From positions 1,178,001-1,242,000 of the forward strand of contig JAPYXD010000459.1 of assembly GCA_030998225.1 (NCBI GenBank): DNA of 64,000 bases. Reading direction: 5' to 3'. Every line of letters begins with the position of its first letter. Position 1 is the first letter of the stretch. The notes under the pieces are model-generated. The model saw only the letters and a program-made list of their open reading frames with translations, made no database searches and was not told the DNA's origin. Positions 44,953 through 57,439 of the stretch are shown here, piece by piece. Both the position numbers and the translations under genes were made by a program. The stretch comes from Diplolepis rosae (lineage: Eukaryota > Arthropoda > Insecta > Hymenoptera > Diplolepididae).

Positions 44953-45891
44953 CACGGAAAAAAATGAACTGTCAACTTTAACATCTGGAGTGTCAAACTG
45001 ATTATATTGGAGTTTTAACTATGGGATAACATTCTACATGGTGTAAAGTACTATCTGTGAAGTGTAAAAACTAGATGTTCAGCTTGACTTTCCCAGAGTG
45101 TATGAGAATCCTGGAATGTAAACCTGAGTATCTCAGGAGCGTTATTTCGATTATCTCGGAGTGTAAGTGTTGACAGGTTAACTATTTCAGAATGTAAACC
45201 TGACATTCTGTCGATATTCAAACAGACTATAAAATTATGGTCTCCCTAACTATCAAGAAATAGTATATTATGTGCCTAGGCACACAATGAGGGTGATTGC
45301 GTGACGAGCGACAATGTTCGCAGGAGATCGTAGCCAAGGCGTAGTCGAGGCGTAGGTGAGGCATAGTCGAGACAAAGCCGAGACGAATCCGAGGCGCGAT
45401 CAGTCCTGCGAGCATTGTCGCGAGTCTCGCAATGTCCCGAATTGTGTGCATTGGCACATATTCTATTTTATGTGACTGTGGTGCGGATACGAGTTTTTAT
45501 GCGTACATTGGAATCTAAACTAGTACTTATTGTAGTTGTTTGCTGCGCTAGTTGTACGAAGCGGGCGCAAATTGGCGACTAGTCCCGGCCATTTTGATTT
45601 TATCGGTCTTGTGTAGTAGTCAGTGCTAACGCTGTACGAACAAGAAGTGAGAAAAAGAAATAGATTGCGTTCCGCTGTAAGACTATAATGCGCATGCGCA
45701 GTCCAATTTCTACATTGTATTCCTCTGTAACGGAATATACAACATTGCTTTACTCCCAGCTGTAACGGAAAAACGAGTTCCCGCGGCTGAGGCACATAAA
45801 AATTATAGATAGTACGTGGTACTATCTGCAATATAAAACTGACATACCTAAATTTTGACACTCAAAGTTTGACACTCCATTTATCTCCGTG
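44953..45891. mobile_element. CACGG-ended MITE inside BEL/Pao, TA duplication
   Basis: The ends are CACGGAAAAA (left) and TCTCCGTG (right) with TA on both sides (44951-44952, 45892-45893). Deleting the element and one TA makes the RT frame continuous, which fixes the boundaries independently of the TIRs. The interior repeats AGTGT(A/C)AA and TGACACTC words in both orientations. A second foldback (45249-45472) is nested within it. Confidence 0.88.
45249..45472. mobile_element. Foldback insert with 11-bp tandem repeats
   Basis: Arms of about 80 bp pair (ATAGTATATTATGTGCC with GGCACATATTCTAT; GCGACAATGTTCGCAGGA with CCTGCGAGCATTGTCGC). The loop carries about six 11-bp units beginning AGGCGTAGTCG. 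Its ends resemble those of 59907-60057, indicating the same family. Confidence 0.75.
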
Positions 45892-46440
45892 TAGATGATG
45901 TTTTATATCAAAGAATTTTGTTTCGTGAAAATCCAGATGAAAGTGTAAAAGAATTTTCTCTAGATACCGTCACATACGGTACCGCTTACGCTCCCTTTAT
46001 TGGAATTCGTGCTCTACATCAATTAGCTGAAGATGAAAAGACGCAGAATCCCAGCGTAGCCACCGTGCTGAAATGTCTTTCATGTAGATGACCTACTAAC
46101 AACTAACGCAGATACGAGTCAGAAAGCCGCATTCCTTCTCGATGATCTTATTGCACTCTTAAAAAGGGCGGCTTCCCTCTCAGAAAATGGGCCTCCAATG
46201 ACAGCACTCTTGTGCCTGAAATAACAGAACCAGGTGACCAATCCAGTAGACATATGTCGCTAGATCCGAACATCACCGTAAAAATGTTAGGCATTGAGTA
46301 GAACTCCCGTAAAAATTTAATTTTTCACACGGTCACTCTGTCTGAGCTCCCAAAACTCGTAACCAAACGTTCGATTCTGTCTCAGGTCGCTAAACTGTTT
46401 GATCCTTTAGGTCTATACTAGGTCTAATCATCGTCAAGGG

Positions 46441-47706
46441 AGGAAATACATGTAAAATTTCGAAAAAATCGCCAAGTACGTAAAGAACAACTTATTGACT
46501 AATTGGTAAGTCGCGAAAAGCATTGAATTTTTATGTAACCAAACTTCAACCGCGTTTTTCTCAAAACTATATTTTTCAAATCAGTGGGCACGATAACTCA
46601 AAAAGTTATTTATCGATTCCCCTGCAATTTTACACACATCTTTTCAATGATATTACTTTCTATGTGAACCTACATATTTCCACAAATTTGTTGAAAATAT
46701 TATTTTATCGAAGCTAAAATAATCGAAAAATTCGGTCAAACATTCAAATTATTTTTATAAACTGTTTCATTCTGCTATTTTTTTTTTTTCATTTTTTTAG
46801 GTTCACCTACAAAATATGACACTAATAATCATACAAAACTTTGGTTTTTATTTTCAAATCAATAGAACCGAGGCTACAATGTCCGCCAATCGAGAAGTCT
46901 CGCTGCGACCTTCCCAAAAGAATGTATAGTGTACATCGGCCATTTTGAATAATTAAAATAAAAATAAAATGTATTGTATTATATTATTATATATTCTACA
47001 TGTATTTCCCCCCTTAAAGCTAAAATCATGATTTTTAGCTAAGGGGTATTGTGAAATATAGCGAATTCCCTCTTTATTCAGGTTCATTTTTGAACATGAA
47101 TAACTTTTGATACACTACACTGATTTTACACGGTACTAATCCACGTGTATTACAATTGAACATTCCTGAAGATGCTATTCAATGCGTTTAACGTCTGGAA
47201 TTTTCTAATAAATCCATTTTAGATATTAACGATTCTTCCAGACAAAAATTGAAGAATCGTTAATTTTTTAACTAAATTTATTGAAAATCCCAGATGTCAA
47301 ATGTGTTCAATAAAACCCTTCAACAATGTTAACTTATTTAAAGTAGAGTAGACCAGGGCAAAGTTGTCTAGCGGTGCAATGTTGTTTTTGCCATACCAGA
47401 GACCTGCTTTGAATGAGATTAATGGAAGTAATTTTTGCACAGCTTCGGATTAATTAAATTATTAATTAGTTGTCTGATTAAAATAATAATTGTAGATAAA
47501 AATATCTTCGCCTATAAAAAACTAAGGTATTAGTTGATTATTGGTATATTATTTGAAATTTTATATCAGATATTTTGAACTCAAAATCTTTATATAAGGG
47601 GAGTATTAAATATTTGTTAAATGAATGAAATATCAAATTCAATTACGTGAATAGACTTTGATTTAAATAAAATAATACCATTAATATCATTGTAAATCAT
47701 TAATAC
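46441..47706. other. Unassigned interval
   Basis: AT-rich and non-coding. A short inverted pair near 47223-47262 (TTAACGATTCTTC / GAAGAATCGTTAA) is a small hairpin. No gene seen. Confidence 0.45.
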
Positions 47707-47708
47707 CG

Positions 47709-48319
47709 CACTGAGAAAACTGGAGTGTCAAACTTTGAGTGTCAAAATGTAGATAGTCAGTCTGAACTTCTAGATAGTACAATACTCTTTTCGAAATTTT
47801 TCTTTTTGGTCAGGAAGACACTCATTTGATATTCTGCTTAACAGTTACCAGAGTGTCAGAATCACTATAAAGAGTGTCGATTGGCGAAATACGCGCCAAA
47901 ATTGTAAAGTCACGTGGGTTCGCCTATTTTTCCTCCAATATCACCAGCGTGGACTCTAACCTCATAGCCGGTTTCGCGTCCTTTACGTGTTAAAGTGTCA
48001 CGAGGGTTATTTTTGCCAACTAATTGGCGAGTGCCTATTTCACTTGCTATAATAACATAATAATTGTGAAAGCTTAAATGTAACAGTTTTGAGGTTAGCC
48101 ATAGAGGTAGATTAAAGTATATTTTTCCCTCTTCGATAATCTATTTTTCTCTCTGCGATGATCAACTTTTCCCTCTAAAGTATTCAAGTTGACCATCTTA
48201 TTTTGACAATTCACAGGTAATAAGTTACACTATCTAGAAGGCTGTCCTATAGTTTAACCTCAAATATAGTCTGCTTCACCCTCCAAATGTTTAGGTTGAA
48301 CACTCCAGTTTTCTCAGTG
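47709..48319. mobile_element. CACTGAG-ended MITE, CG duplication (TGTCAAA/TTCAACC words)
   Basis: The left end CACTGAGAAAACTGGAGTGT and right end ACACTCCAGTTTTCTCAGTG are exact inverses over 20 bases. CG flanks each side (47707-47708, 48320-48321). AGTGTCAAA, TAGATAGT and CCCTCT words recur inside. It shares the AGTGTCAAA vocabulary with the 44953 element. Confidence 0.9.
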
Positions 48320-48329
48320 CGCTCACTCT

Positions 48330-48760
48330 TCAGCTATACATTTAGTTATTCCGAGTCACAGTTACTGATAAATAAGTCAAAATCAACGGATTACTCTCTA
48401 AGTTCAAGTTAGTAAAATTTCACTAACAAAATAGCTGGAAATGATTTTGAATCTTTACTAACAATCAGTGATATTTCGCTAAAAACCAGTGAAAATGTTA
48501 CTGAACGTTAATTATTAAAATCTAATTTACTAATCGAGTTTAACAGTTTATCGTCAATGACAGTTTACTCATTTTCAGTGAAATGCCACTCATTTTTAGT
48601 ACAATTTTTGTAATTCATTCCCAGCAGTTCAATAAGTTTACTAAGTTGTATTCACAGATTATTTATTCATTTAAAATCAACTAATCAAATATTAGCCAGA
48701 AATAAGTCACTAATTGTAAATTATGTATTTGTTCCTTAAACTGCTCTTTTTTAATAGGTT
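48330..48760. repeat. TTTACTAA / TCAGTGA word cluster
   Basis: TTACTGA, TTTACTAA, TTCACTAA and CAGTGAAA words are densely repeated in both orientations. It abuts the MITE ending at 48319. Ends were not resolved. Confidence 0.45.
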
Positions 48761-48843
48761 AAAAATACCATTCTTTGGGGAAATCGATTCTAGAGTTCTC
48801 TGTAACTATTCCGATTACGCGATTTTAGCGATTAGACTTATCC

Positions 48844-49135
48844 GGCGTTAGCTCAGCACAGTAAATCTCTCCAGGGTTTGCCGTCTTCACGGCCAGTTCC
48901 TGAATGTGTCATGGCGGACAAATGCCCGGATACCAGGAGTGGAAGTAATGCGTCTTGGGGCAGTGCCCCTCGCAAACTGTGGGGGCGGTATTGGGGTTGG
49001 GGAACAACATTTACAACGATCTGACGCTATGGGGTGCTTATCTTACGATTCAAGGCGTTGTAAACCAGACACGAATTTGGAGATTTGCTCAGTCTTGATT
49101 TATTTAACTCTATAAATAGAATAAAATGAAATGAA
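48844..49135 (+). other. Possible LINE 3' tail
   Basis: A GC-richer block ends in an A-rich ATAAAATGAAATGAA tract, the look of a truncated non-LTR 3' UTR. No coding domain is present to confirm it. Confidence 0.3.
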
Positions 49136-51445
49136 CCAAATCAATACGAGTGTTACACCGAAAGGAACCAAATAAAACTAACTATTTAGCTAGCGGAGAT
49201 GACTAGATTTTCATGGTTAAATTAACGGAAAATCTATTTAATTTCACAATTTTCTTAGTTGATTTTACTTTTAATTTTACTGCTAATTATAAAATTATTG
49301 AAACACAGCCTGCTTTAAATTTATAATATCACGGAAAAATCTGTTCCAAACTTCAAATTGCATAGTTTTATGTGCCCCTGCCCATCTGCCCCAATAAATA
49401 CACAAGCACTAAATGTGTCACACTGCAAAAAACTGTTGGCACTAAAAACGACATCATAATATATAATTCCGTGAATTTTACATATATTTCAATAAAATTT
49501 ACCAATTTTCTGTACACCTAAGAAACCTACCAGTGCTATGTATTTTCCAGGCTTCAAATTTGGGCTCAAGTTTGAGTGCTAATTTTATCCGAACTTAATT
49601 TCTGAATTTTGTGCAATCGAGCGGTTCTAATTAGTGATAATTAATGACTATCAATTAAAGCATAATGTGAATGATACTCGAAATTTAATTTATGAAAATG
49701 CATAAGTTAAATAACAAATTGAGAGTCCGGAGACATCGAACAATTGCCATCAGTATTCAATATTTATATGTTTGAAATGCAAGTAAGTATATAATTAATA
49801 TATTAATCATAAACAATATTTACAGATTATGATAGTACGTGACTTCTAACCTGAAGCTTGTAAGCATATTTGAATTCGAGTATAGATGAAAATATCATCT
49901 AATTATAAACGAGAAAACTTTTTTGTCGAATTATAAGTTGTGAATATGCTGTTAATGATAAGTATAAGATTAATTTTAAGAAATGATTGATAGGTGACGA
50001 TGTAAACTATCAGGAGGTATCAGAACCTGGCTAAATAATCAATGAACCCGGAATTGAAATGCCTCTTGCAAATAATAGTGAGAAGTTTCAAATTTCATCT
50101 AGAAATCCGGGTCAGAGTTTTCTGTCCTCATGAGATAGAATTGCATCAGAAAAATGTAAAGGCCGCACAAAATCAATTTTGTTCAAAATGCTTGTTTCGG
50201 ATTATACTTACACTTTTTGTTTCTTATCAAGCTGTGACTTTTTTCAAATTAAAAAAAAATTGAATTAAACTTTGTCAAATCACGTTTTACAGGTCTTTAA
50301 GTATTAAAGTCATTTTTCTAAAAAAATATTCGTTATATCTTATTTTTCTTACTTTTTTTCATTTTAATATAGTCTTGGTTTGTATTTAGGAAAAAATAGG
50401 TTTTGTTATTTGTATTTTACATTTGAATAAAAAAATAAACAAAAATAAACTAAAGTAAAAAAACAAATATTTTAGTTGATTCAATAAATTTTTGTTTGAC
50501 TTAAGCAAAGATCTTAGTGTATTTAACACAACAGTTTGGTTAGATCAAATAAAGTCACAATAATTTCCGTTAAATTTTAATTTAAAAAAGTAATTTCTGT
50601 AATATACTGACAAGTCTCTTATATTGGCAAAAAAATTCGTAAATTTTGCTGAAATATCTGTAAAATCTGCAGAATCTAATACGGCATCAGTATTTTAACA
50701 TATGTACCAAGAACGTCTAACATTCTTTTTCTCCTTAAATTTTTCTATGTAGTGAGTAAAAGATATATGACATACAAAGTGAAGTCGATCAAATTAGAAC
50801 GAATCGGATGTGCACTGTATTTAATATTCATTATTAATATTCAAATAGGTAGAATGGAAAGTGGGGTCAGTAATGGGCTCTTCGCAATTTGAAGCCTCCC
50901 CGCATGGAAGGAACAATGCGTCGCCTAATAGAAATCAAATCGCTTCGACCATTTATAACAACCTCGTCCCTCTCGCAGGTCTTCCCGATCCTCTCACTCA
51001 CCTTCCTTTTGTTTCGTTTCGCTCGCTCCTTTTTCGCCCATCACAGAATAATCGAACAAGATTGATGAGGGCGGCATGACTGGCGCTCTCCGCAGTGGCT
51101 ACATGTTCAACCCATAGAATCATTGGTGTACCTAAAGTGCCTTCATATTCCTCAACGCAACAGTAAATGAGACGAGCCTGCGTCCCTTGACGTCCAGAAC
51201 ATCGCCATTTTATGCCTCCTTACACGTTCCAACATGCCACATTTTTTTCTCCCCAGAAAACTTTTTAAACAACCAGGGAAACCTTCAGCACTCTCTTTTC
51301 AAACGATCATACAAAAATCCATGTCATCGACAAATAAAAAAAAATATATCCAAAGAATATTTGAATAGACTGATTAATTCAATTCTTCAATTGTAATTTC
51401 AATTCTCATATGTAATGAGAATGTAAAAAAAATATTTTTTAGTAT
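49136..51445. other. Unassigned interval
   Basis: AT-rich sequence without genes. A less AT-rich patch at 50850-51230 has a 72-codon plus frame lacking any domain. Near 51405-51430 an ATGAGAATGTAAAAAA tail resembles the end of the A/B/C repeat element. Confidence 0.4.
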
Positions 51446-51789
51446 GGGACCATCCATATACCACGTGGACAGTTTAGAGGGGGAGGGCGGATATGACAAA
51501 ATTTCACGCTTGTCCGCGAGCGTGATCCAGCGGGACGAGCAAGAATCCACGAGGACACACGTCCCCCTTAATCTACGAAAAATATACTGAAATGAGACAA
51601 GGTATACTCGAATTTTTTATACTGTACTTGCGCATTGTTCAACTCATAACACTCCTTGTTATATCTATATTTTTATGAAATATGTCCACGTGGACAGAGA
51701 TGGGGGGGGGGGGACAAAATTCCACGGCTGTCCACAAGGAGAGGTCAAGAAGTGGTGAAAAATTGTCCACGTGGTATATGGATGGCCCC
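51446..51789. mobile_element. MITE with GGACCATCCATATACCACGT ends
   Basis: The left end GGGACCATCCATATACCACG is mirrored by the right end CGTGGTATATGGATGGCCCC, with TAT on both sides. Both ends continue into GTGGACA / TGTCCAC and a G-rich GACAAAATT(T/C)CACG block. It is non-coding. A homopolymer G run of about 12 lies at ~51702. Confidence 0.8.
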
Positions 51790-51792
51790 TAT

Positions 51793-51975
51793 ACAGGATG
51801 AGTTTTTTATCTTAATACATCGGAATGTCTCAAGAAATATGCATCGTACAAAAAAATATCCAATTCAGAAAAAATTACGATTCGTAACAAATTTCCCATT
51901 TTAAATTACAAAGTTACCCTTCCTCCCACCCCCCGGGTGTGAGGTAAATTTTGCGGAGTCACTTTTCCCCCTCGA
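51793..51975. repeat. Dispersed repeat related to 10060-10260
   Basis: It carries GAGTTTTTTATCTTAATACA and CAAAGTTACCC...GGGTGTGAGGTAA modules, the first in inverse orientation relative to the 10 kb copy. It directly adjoins the MITE ending at 51789. Confidence 0.6.
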
Positions 51976-52243
51976 AATTCATTTCATGCCTATTTCTTGT
52001 GATATTATCCAACTTTTATTCAGATCAAATTGCGTTGAGGGTAAACATTTTGTGGATATGTGTTACATTGTGGTTAGACGGGTGGGGGAGGGGGGATTCC
52101 CCTTTAGCCCGAATTTTTTTTGGAGAGGCAGTTTCCTGGCTTTCCTTACTGTTTTACCTCCATCAGGAGAAAAACACACTAATCTAGGCTTTGAGTAATC
52201 AAAAAATTAATGACAATTGTAGAAATGAAGACAATTGTTACTG

Positions 52244-52440
52244 CACTGAGAAAACAGTTTTGTCAAATCAACAAAAATATTTGGTTAGTATTTAGCTAAC
52301 AAAATTCTTTTGTTGTGTCAACAAAACATTTTGCTATATCAAACAAATTTTGTTGGTTAAACAAAATGTTTTGTTGGGACAACAAAATATTTTTTCAGGA
52401 TAACAAAAAAAGTTTTGTTGGATAAATTTTTTTCTCAGTG
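52244..52440. mobile_element. CACTGAG-ended MITE, TG duplication (ACAAAAT words), copy 1
   Basis: 197 bp with ends CACTGAGAAAACAG and TTTTTCTCAGTG, TG on both sides. The interior is a string of AACAAAAT / ATTTTGTT words in both orientations. It is nearly identical in length and sequence to 54485-54680, implying recent mobility. Confidence 0.92.
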
Positions 52441-53089
52441 TGTTAGAATAGGTTGACAGTTTTTGCCCGAAATTCTAAATATTTAGCAAGGAAATTTCAC
52501 AAGATGTTGAGAAGTAGCCAAGCAGAAACCGAGGGACTATTCAATGAGAAATGGCTCAATATTATTGCAAATGACAGCAAGAAAATGCGAGAGAATCCGC
52601 AAAATTGTCGAGAGATTCTCCAAAATGCCAAGCAAAAAACATTCAGCTTATCTCTTGCGCATGCCTGAAGCCAATTCTAGCAAACGTAAAGTCGAGAAAC
52701 TCCCAAGATTCCCGAGAGATTTCGGAGAGTCCCGAGAGATTTTTAAGAAATTCGAATAAAAGGTAGTAGGAATTCATCGTCTGGGAGTTTGATAAATTGT
52801 CATTGAAGAGCTCCTCGGTAAAAATAGATGCACCGTCATATTTTGGTTTAGTCAATTCAGAAAGATACTCAGAAAAACATCAGGAAAAACTGAACTAATT
52901 TCTGTGACTAAACCTTTATCTTCTTCAAAATTTGACTGTTTTACTGCTATGCATGTTTGTGATAATATATCAATATGTCATATACTACCGGTCAGAATGG
53001 TGGGACCACTTGTTTTTAGAAAATTGCCGAAACATTTGATTTACATCTATTTTTTCATTTATAGACCATAAACCCAGTGTTTCTACCAA

Positions 53090-53960
53090 ATAACAGTGTA
53101 AAAAAATCTTCTGGCAGTGGTCTCGATCCAGACTAGATCGCCTAAACTCAGGTCTGGCGCAAACTAGACGTTCTACACAGTGGCTAGCTAGAACTATAAC
53201 ACTTTTGTAAAATCTTCAGCTAGACAATCTAGCGAGACACAATCCAGCGGCTACTCAGACGCTAGTTAGACTCTAGGCTGCATCGTATTAGCAGCTAATT
53301 AGCCGAAGTGAATAATAGAATTTTTATAATTAAAAAGGGCTAAGGCGGGGGGTGGGGGGGGGGGGGGGGGGGTTCGTGAAACATAGGATGATAAGTGAGA
53401 AAAAACGTTTTTTAGCAATGATATAATTCCTTTTTTGGATCATTTAAGACACCTGAGCATTTGTTTCAAATAGTGAAAAAAAATGTAAGTGGTAGATAGT
53501 TAAAAATTTTTATGTCACATACTGGGCTAACTAGCAACAGATCAGGAATAGACTAGCCTACCAAGACGATAAGGAAGAAAAAACTTTTGTCAGTAGTTGT
53601 AATTTCTTTTTTTAGATCATTTCAGATACCTTGTCAATTATTTGAAAATTTTCGTCAAGTAGGACTACCCAGCATCAGATATGGCCCTAACTAGAATGTC
53701 AAGATGATAAGAAACAAAACCTTCTTTTAGTAGTGATGATTTCTTATTCTGAATCATTTTAAACACCCTGTCAATTTTTTCAAATTGGTGAAAAAATTTA
53801 AGTTATTGATACTTACTAATGTTTATGTTATGGAAGCCTAGCCCACACCAAATGTGGGACAGATTAGACCTTCTAGACTAGACAGTCTAGAAATATTCAA
53901 ATCTGAGCCAGATCTGACATTAGACTGCCATGTAATTTTTCCACACGGGTAACTTTCTAT
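53090..53960. repeat. CTAGACT-word element with poly-G tract
   Basis: CTAGACT, CTAGATC and AGTCTAG words recur from 53140 to 53930. The left border near CAGTGTAAAAAAATC and the right border near ATTTTTCCACACGG look like altered MITE ends. A run of about 20 G (53350-53372) lies within. Confidence 0.5.
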
Positions 53961-54375
53961 TTTTTCATTCAAGTCACAACTTCTTTCTATTTAACCAATT
54001 TACCTTTAATTAATGGGAAATCGGCTGTTTTCTTTCCGCTATATAGGCGTGGAAACTCGCTATTTCTATGCTCATGATGGAAAAATTTACTTTCGTTATC
54101 TTACTTATTGTTTGCTGTACCAAAGAATATTCAAAAAATTACCTGCACTTGCAATGTTTAAAAACCCCTATTTTTATGTATTTTTTCGAAATATAAATTA
54201 TCATTGACGAGATGTCACTTAGAGTGAAAATGTTTGAAAGAATGTAACTTTTAGTTTCATAGTTGTTGGATCCTAAAGCAAACTTACAACATCAAGAATG
54301 ATTTAAAATTATTATTAAGGATTACTACAAGTCTTACTTATGATTTAAGAATACATATATTTTTTTTATTTAATA

Positions 54376-54824
54376 CGAGGTGTGTCCGAAAAGTAAACCT
54401 CCGTTTATATCTCCGCGTTGATGCTATTCTTCGTCATCCGGACCGTGGCATCCTTCGAAGTAGTCCCCATTTGTTTGAACCACACACTGAGAAAACAGTT
54501 TTGTCAAATCAACAAAAATATTTGGTTAGTATTTAGCTAACAAAATATTTTGTTGTTCCAACAAAACATTTTGCTATATCAAACAAATTTTTTTACTTAA
54601 ACAAAATGTTTTGTTGGGACAACAAAATATTTTGTCAGGATAACAAAAAAAGTTTTGTTGGATAAATTTTTTTCTCAGTGCACGCTCCCAGCGGTGCTTC
54701 TACATCTTAAAGCAGTCCTCGAACGCAGAATCTTGTGATTCGCCAAAAATTTCTGCACAAGGTTCGATGAATGCGCTGGCGCGAAGATATAAACGCAGGT
54801 CGGATACATTTCGGACACACCTCG
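54376..54824 (-). mobile_element. Mariner-derived MITE (internally deleted)
   Basis: CGAGGTGTGTCCGAAAAGTA at the left and TTTCGGACACACCTCG at the right form the TIRs, with TA on both sides. Between them remains only the last ~30 codons of a mariner transposase on the minus strand (K-H-R-W-E-R-V-V then G-D-Y-F-E-G). It is split by the 196-bp MITE at 54485. Confidence 0.88.
54485..54680. mobile_element. CACTGAG-ended MITE, CA duplication (ACAAAAT words), copy 2
   Basis: Same family as 52244-52440, with about ten differences in 196 bp. CA flanks both sides (54483-54484, 54681-54682). It interrupts the mariner C-terminal coding remnant; taking it out with one CA rejoins that frame. It therefore moved after the mariner deletion derivative was in place. 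Confidence 0.93.
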
Positions 54825-54982
54825 TATAATACATTAATAGAGATATATTAACAAAAATACCAAGTCAAGCGATATTACTTATAATGGAATTGAGATTTCT
54901 TGAAATCTTCTGTGCTAAATCATTAAAGCTATAAGTCATAAATGTTGTTCTTTAAAAGAAAAACTATAAATTGACTTTTGTC

Positions 54983-56012
54983 AATTGAGGAGTTATATTC
55001 AATAAGGCGACAGGCGCTCGAAAACCTGTAAAAGTATTGTCCGCCTCGTGATGTCATAGTCAAAAATTGAAAATCGAAATTCGAAAAAACCAAAAACATG
55101 GTTTTATAGCTCGTGAAAAATGAATGTTATTTTCTCCTTACAGTTTTTTTATAACGTTGCAAATTTTCGAGTAAATTAATAAAAAGTGTGTTGGTTTTAA
55201 AGCATAGAAACCATGTTTTATTTCAATCCACTCGCCTCGAAAAATTCATTAATTAACGGATTGCGAAATTTTTTTTTGCGTTCTACTGGTGAATCTCTGG
55301 CGGAGGCGACAGTGCTTGCAAAAAATTTTTTTGTTTATTGTTAAATGGTTTTTTTTTAATCCGAAGAAAAAACTATGTTTTTCGAGCTTCGGACCGAAAA
55401 TACAAAATACAACGAGTTGAACGCAAATGCGAATTAGGTTTTGACGCTCATTTTCATCGCATGCCACTCCTACTCTCTTTCTCTAATATCTTCCTTCGCT
55501 TCTACTCATCGGCGCGCCTGCATTGCTCGTAACAAAACCGGTAAAATCGCGTCAAAACCTAATTCGCATTTGCGTTCAACTCGTTGTATTTTGTATTTTC
55601 GGTCCGAAGCTCGAAAAACATAGTTTTTTCTTCGGATTAAAAAAAAACCATTTAACAATAAACAAAAAAATTTTTTGCAAGCACTGTCGCCTCCGCCAGA
55701 GATTCACCAGTAGAACGCAAAAAAAAATTTCACAATCCGTTAATTAATGGATTTTTTGAGGCGAGTGGATTGAAATAAAACATGGTTTCTATGCTTTAAA
55801 ACCAACACACTTTTTATTAATTTACTCGAAAATTTGCAACGTTATAAAAAAACTGTAAGGAGAAAATAACATTCATTTTTCACGAGCTATAAAACCATGT
55901 TTTTGGTTTTTTCGAATTTCGATTTTCAATTTTTGACTATGACATCACGAGGCGGACAATACTTTTACAGGTTTTCGAGCGCCTGTCGCCTTATTGAATA
56001 TAACTCCTCAAT
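54983..56012. repeat. Near-perfect 1.03 kb palindrome
   Basis: Two ~465 bp arms (54983-55447 and 55549-56012) are reverse complements with only a handful of differences, around a ~100 bp spacer. The matching 72- and 74-codon frames at 55249-55467 (minus) and 55523-55747 (plus) are the same peptide read from each arm, carrying no recognised domain. The flanks are AT-rich and show no clear target duplication. Confidence 0.95.
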
Positions 56013-57342
56013 TTAATTGTTCAACTTAATTCCTTCCCGGTAGTAAAACATATTTTCAGATAAATTGTTTCTAAAAATACTTCTTTATTACATTAATAAA
56101 AACAAACACGCCTTTTCATACATTCCCAAAAAAAGCAATACCACTAGTGTTCTACAAAGTGAAGATAGCTATTTATGGAAGTGAAAATGCTTAATGAATA
56201 AATAAATAATCGTTTTAATAACGACCGAAGAACGTAGTCAAAATACAACTATTTATATTTGATTGATGCAAAATAAGAATCTTAACTACTTTAGACTTTC
56301 GTTGAATAAAAATACTGTATTGTATTATTCTAGTAACGTATTTGATTATCCGTCTAAAAAATAAAATCACTTGAAAGTAAATCAAGCTCATGTTCTATTG
56401 TGCCCGACTCTCCCCTATATGTCGAGTGCGGCATACGAATCTCATTCTAGGGCGAAAATCCGTGATAGAAATTACATAAAATCTTTCTAGTCAAGGTTAC
56501 ATAACAAGAAGTTTTGTACAGTTGTTCTATAGATATTACATAATTTGTTATGTATTGTCGTTATATATTATATATATTATCGTTATGTAACTGTGGTACG
56601 TGTGGAACGACATTTTTACACAACTGATATTTAACACTGTTAGAAATGTGCGAAAATTTACCTAATTTTTATGTTGCAAAGGTAACGTAAAATTTTATGA
56701 TATTTAAATTTATGGAATTTTAAATTTGTAAAAGTTGTATTGAATTTTCTGGAATTATTCTCAATATTACGAAACTTAACTGAATTTTCTTAAATTTCAA
56801 CTTCATTTTATGGAATTGTAACTGAATAAAACTTAAGCTACAAGTTTCGGGAAATCATGGAAGAAATTTCAAACAGTGTATGGGAATAATTGAACTAATT
56901 TTCCGCTCTTTTCAATTAATATTTCCGAAGGTTTGATGCATGTAAAGAATCCAAAAGGAATTATCGTACATGGTGGTTTACATAGTATAGGATTAATCTG
57001 ATTTTGGGATTGAAGAAGCTTGGACCCCCGGCGCGGCATTAAAGAACAAACAGTCAGAAAAATGGATGAGCTGCTAACCGTGCCACCCATGGAGCTGAGC
57101 GAGTAGTTATTTTTCGCCTTTTAGTTGGCGCTTCGCATTATATGTGTTTAAAAACTGTATAGACTCCTTTAATTGCTTTCCCTCCAACAACTGCATGCAC
57201 TATCGATTCTTGCGTAAAAGACACTCACAATGCTCCATTCTTTTCCGATCAAATATTTCTTTTTTCTCACCTTTATATAACCTTTTCTCAAACTGATCAT
57301 TCATTTATTAATTTCAAAGTAATTTCGAAAATAAGGTTATCG
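56013..57342. other. Unassigned interval
   Basis: No gene. 56660-56830 repeats TTTATGGAATTTT / TTTCTTAAATTTC words like a small word-repeat element. A 73-codon minus frame at 56869-57090 has no known domain. Confidence 0.4.
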
Positions 57343-57344
57343 AT

Positions 57345-57372
<28 letters not shown>
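57343..57372. repeat. (AC)n microsatellite
   Basis: An uninterrupted run of about 15 AC units is followed by a short (AT)n stretch. Confidence 0.95.
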
Positions 57373-57380
<8 letters not shown>

Positions 57381-57439
57381 TCTAATTTACAAAAAATAAC
57401 TAAGAGTTATATTTACCTACTCTCTAAATATGAATTCGT

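Larger units (their letters stand above)
44505..46440 (+). pseudogene. BEL/Pao retrotransposon reverse transcriptase, split
   Basis: 44505-44952 encodes the start of a Pao-type RT: Y-V-I-R-L-P-F, L-G-D-S-R, T-K-T-R-V-V-F, S-L-N-N-A-L and R-Q-V. A 939-bp MITE then interrupts it (44953-45891). From 45892 the protein resumes with Y-Q-R-I-L-F, T-Y-G-T-A-Y-A-P and, near 46078, a F-H-V-D-D-L catalytic motif in a shifted frame, followed by L-R-K-W-A-S-N and K-L-F-D-P-L-G near 46395. Stops and frameshifts after the MITE show independent decay. RNase H, integrase and LTRs are not recognisable. BEL/Pao enzymes copy the element RNA into DNA. Confidence 0.87.

Noticed and set aside
55249..55747. Pair of divergent genes encoding the same peptide
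   Set aside because: They are mirror readings of the palindrome arms rather than two genes; no domain and no promoter evidence.
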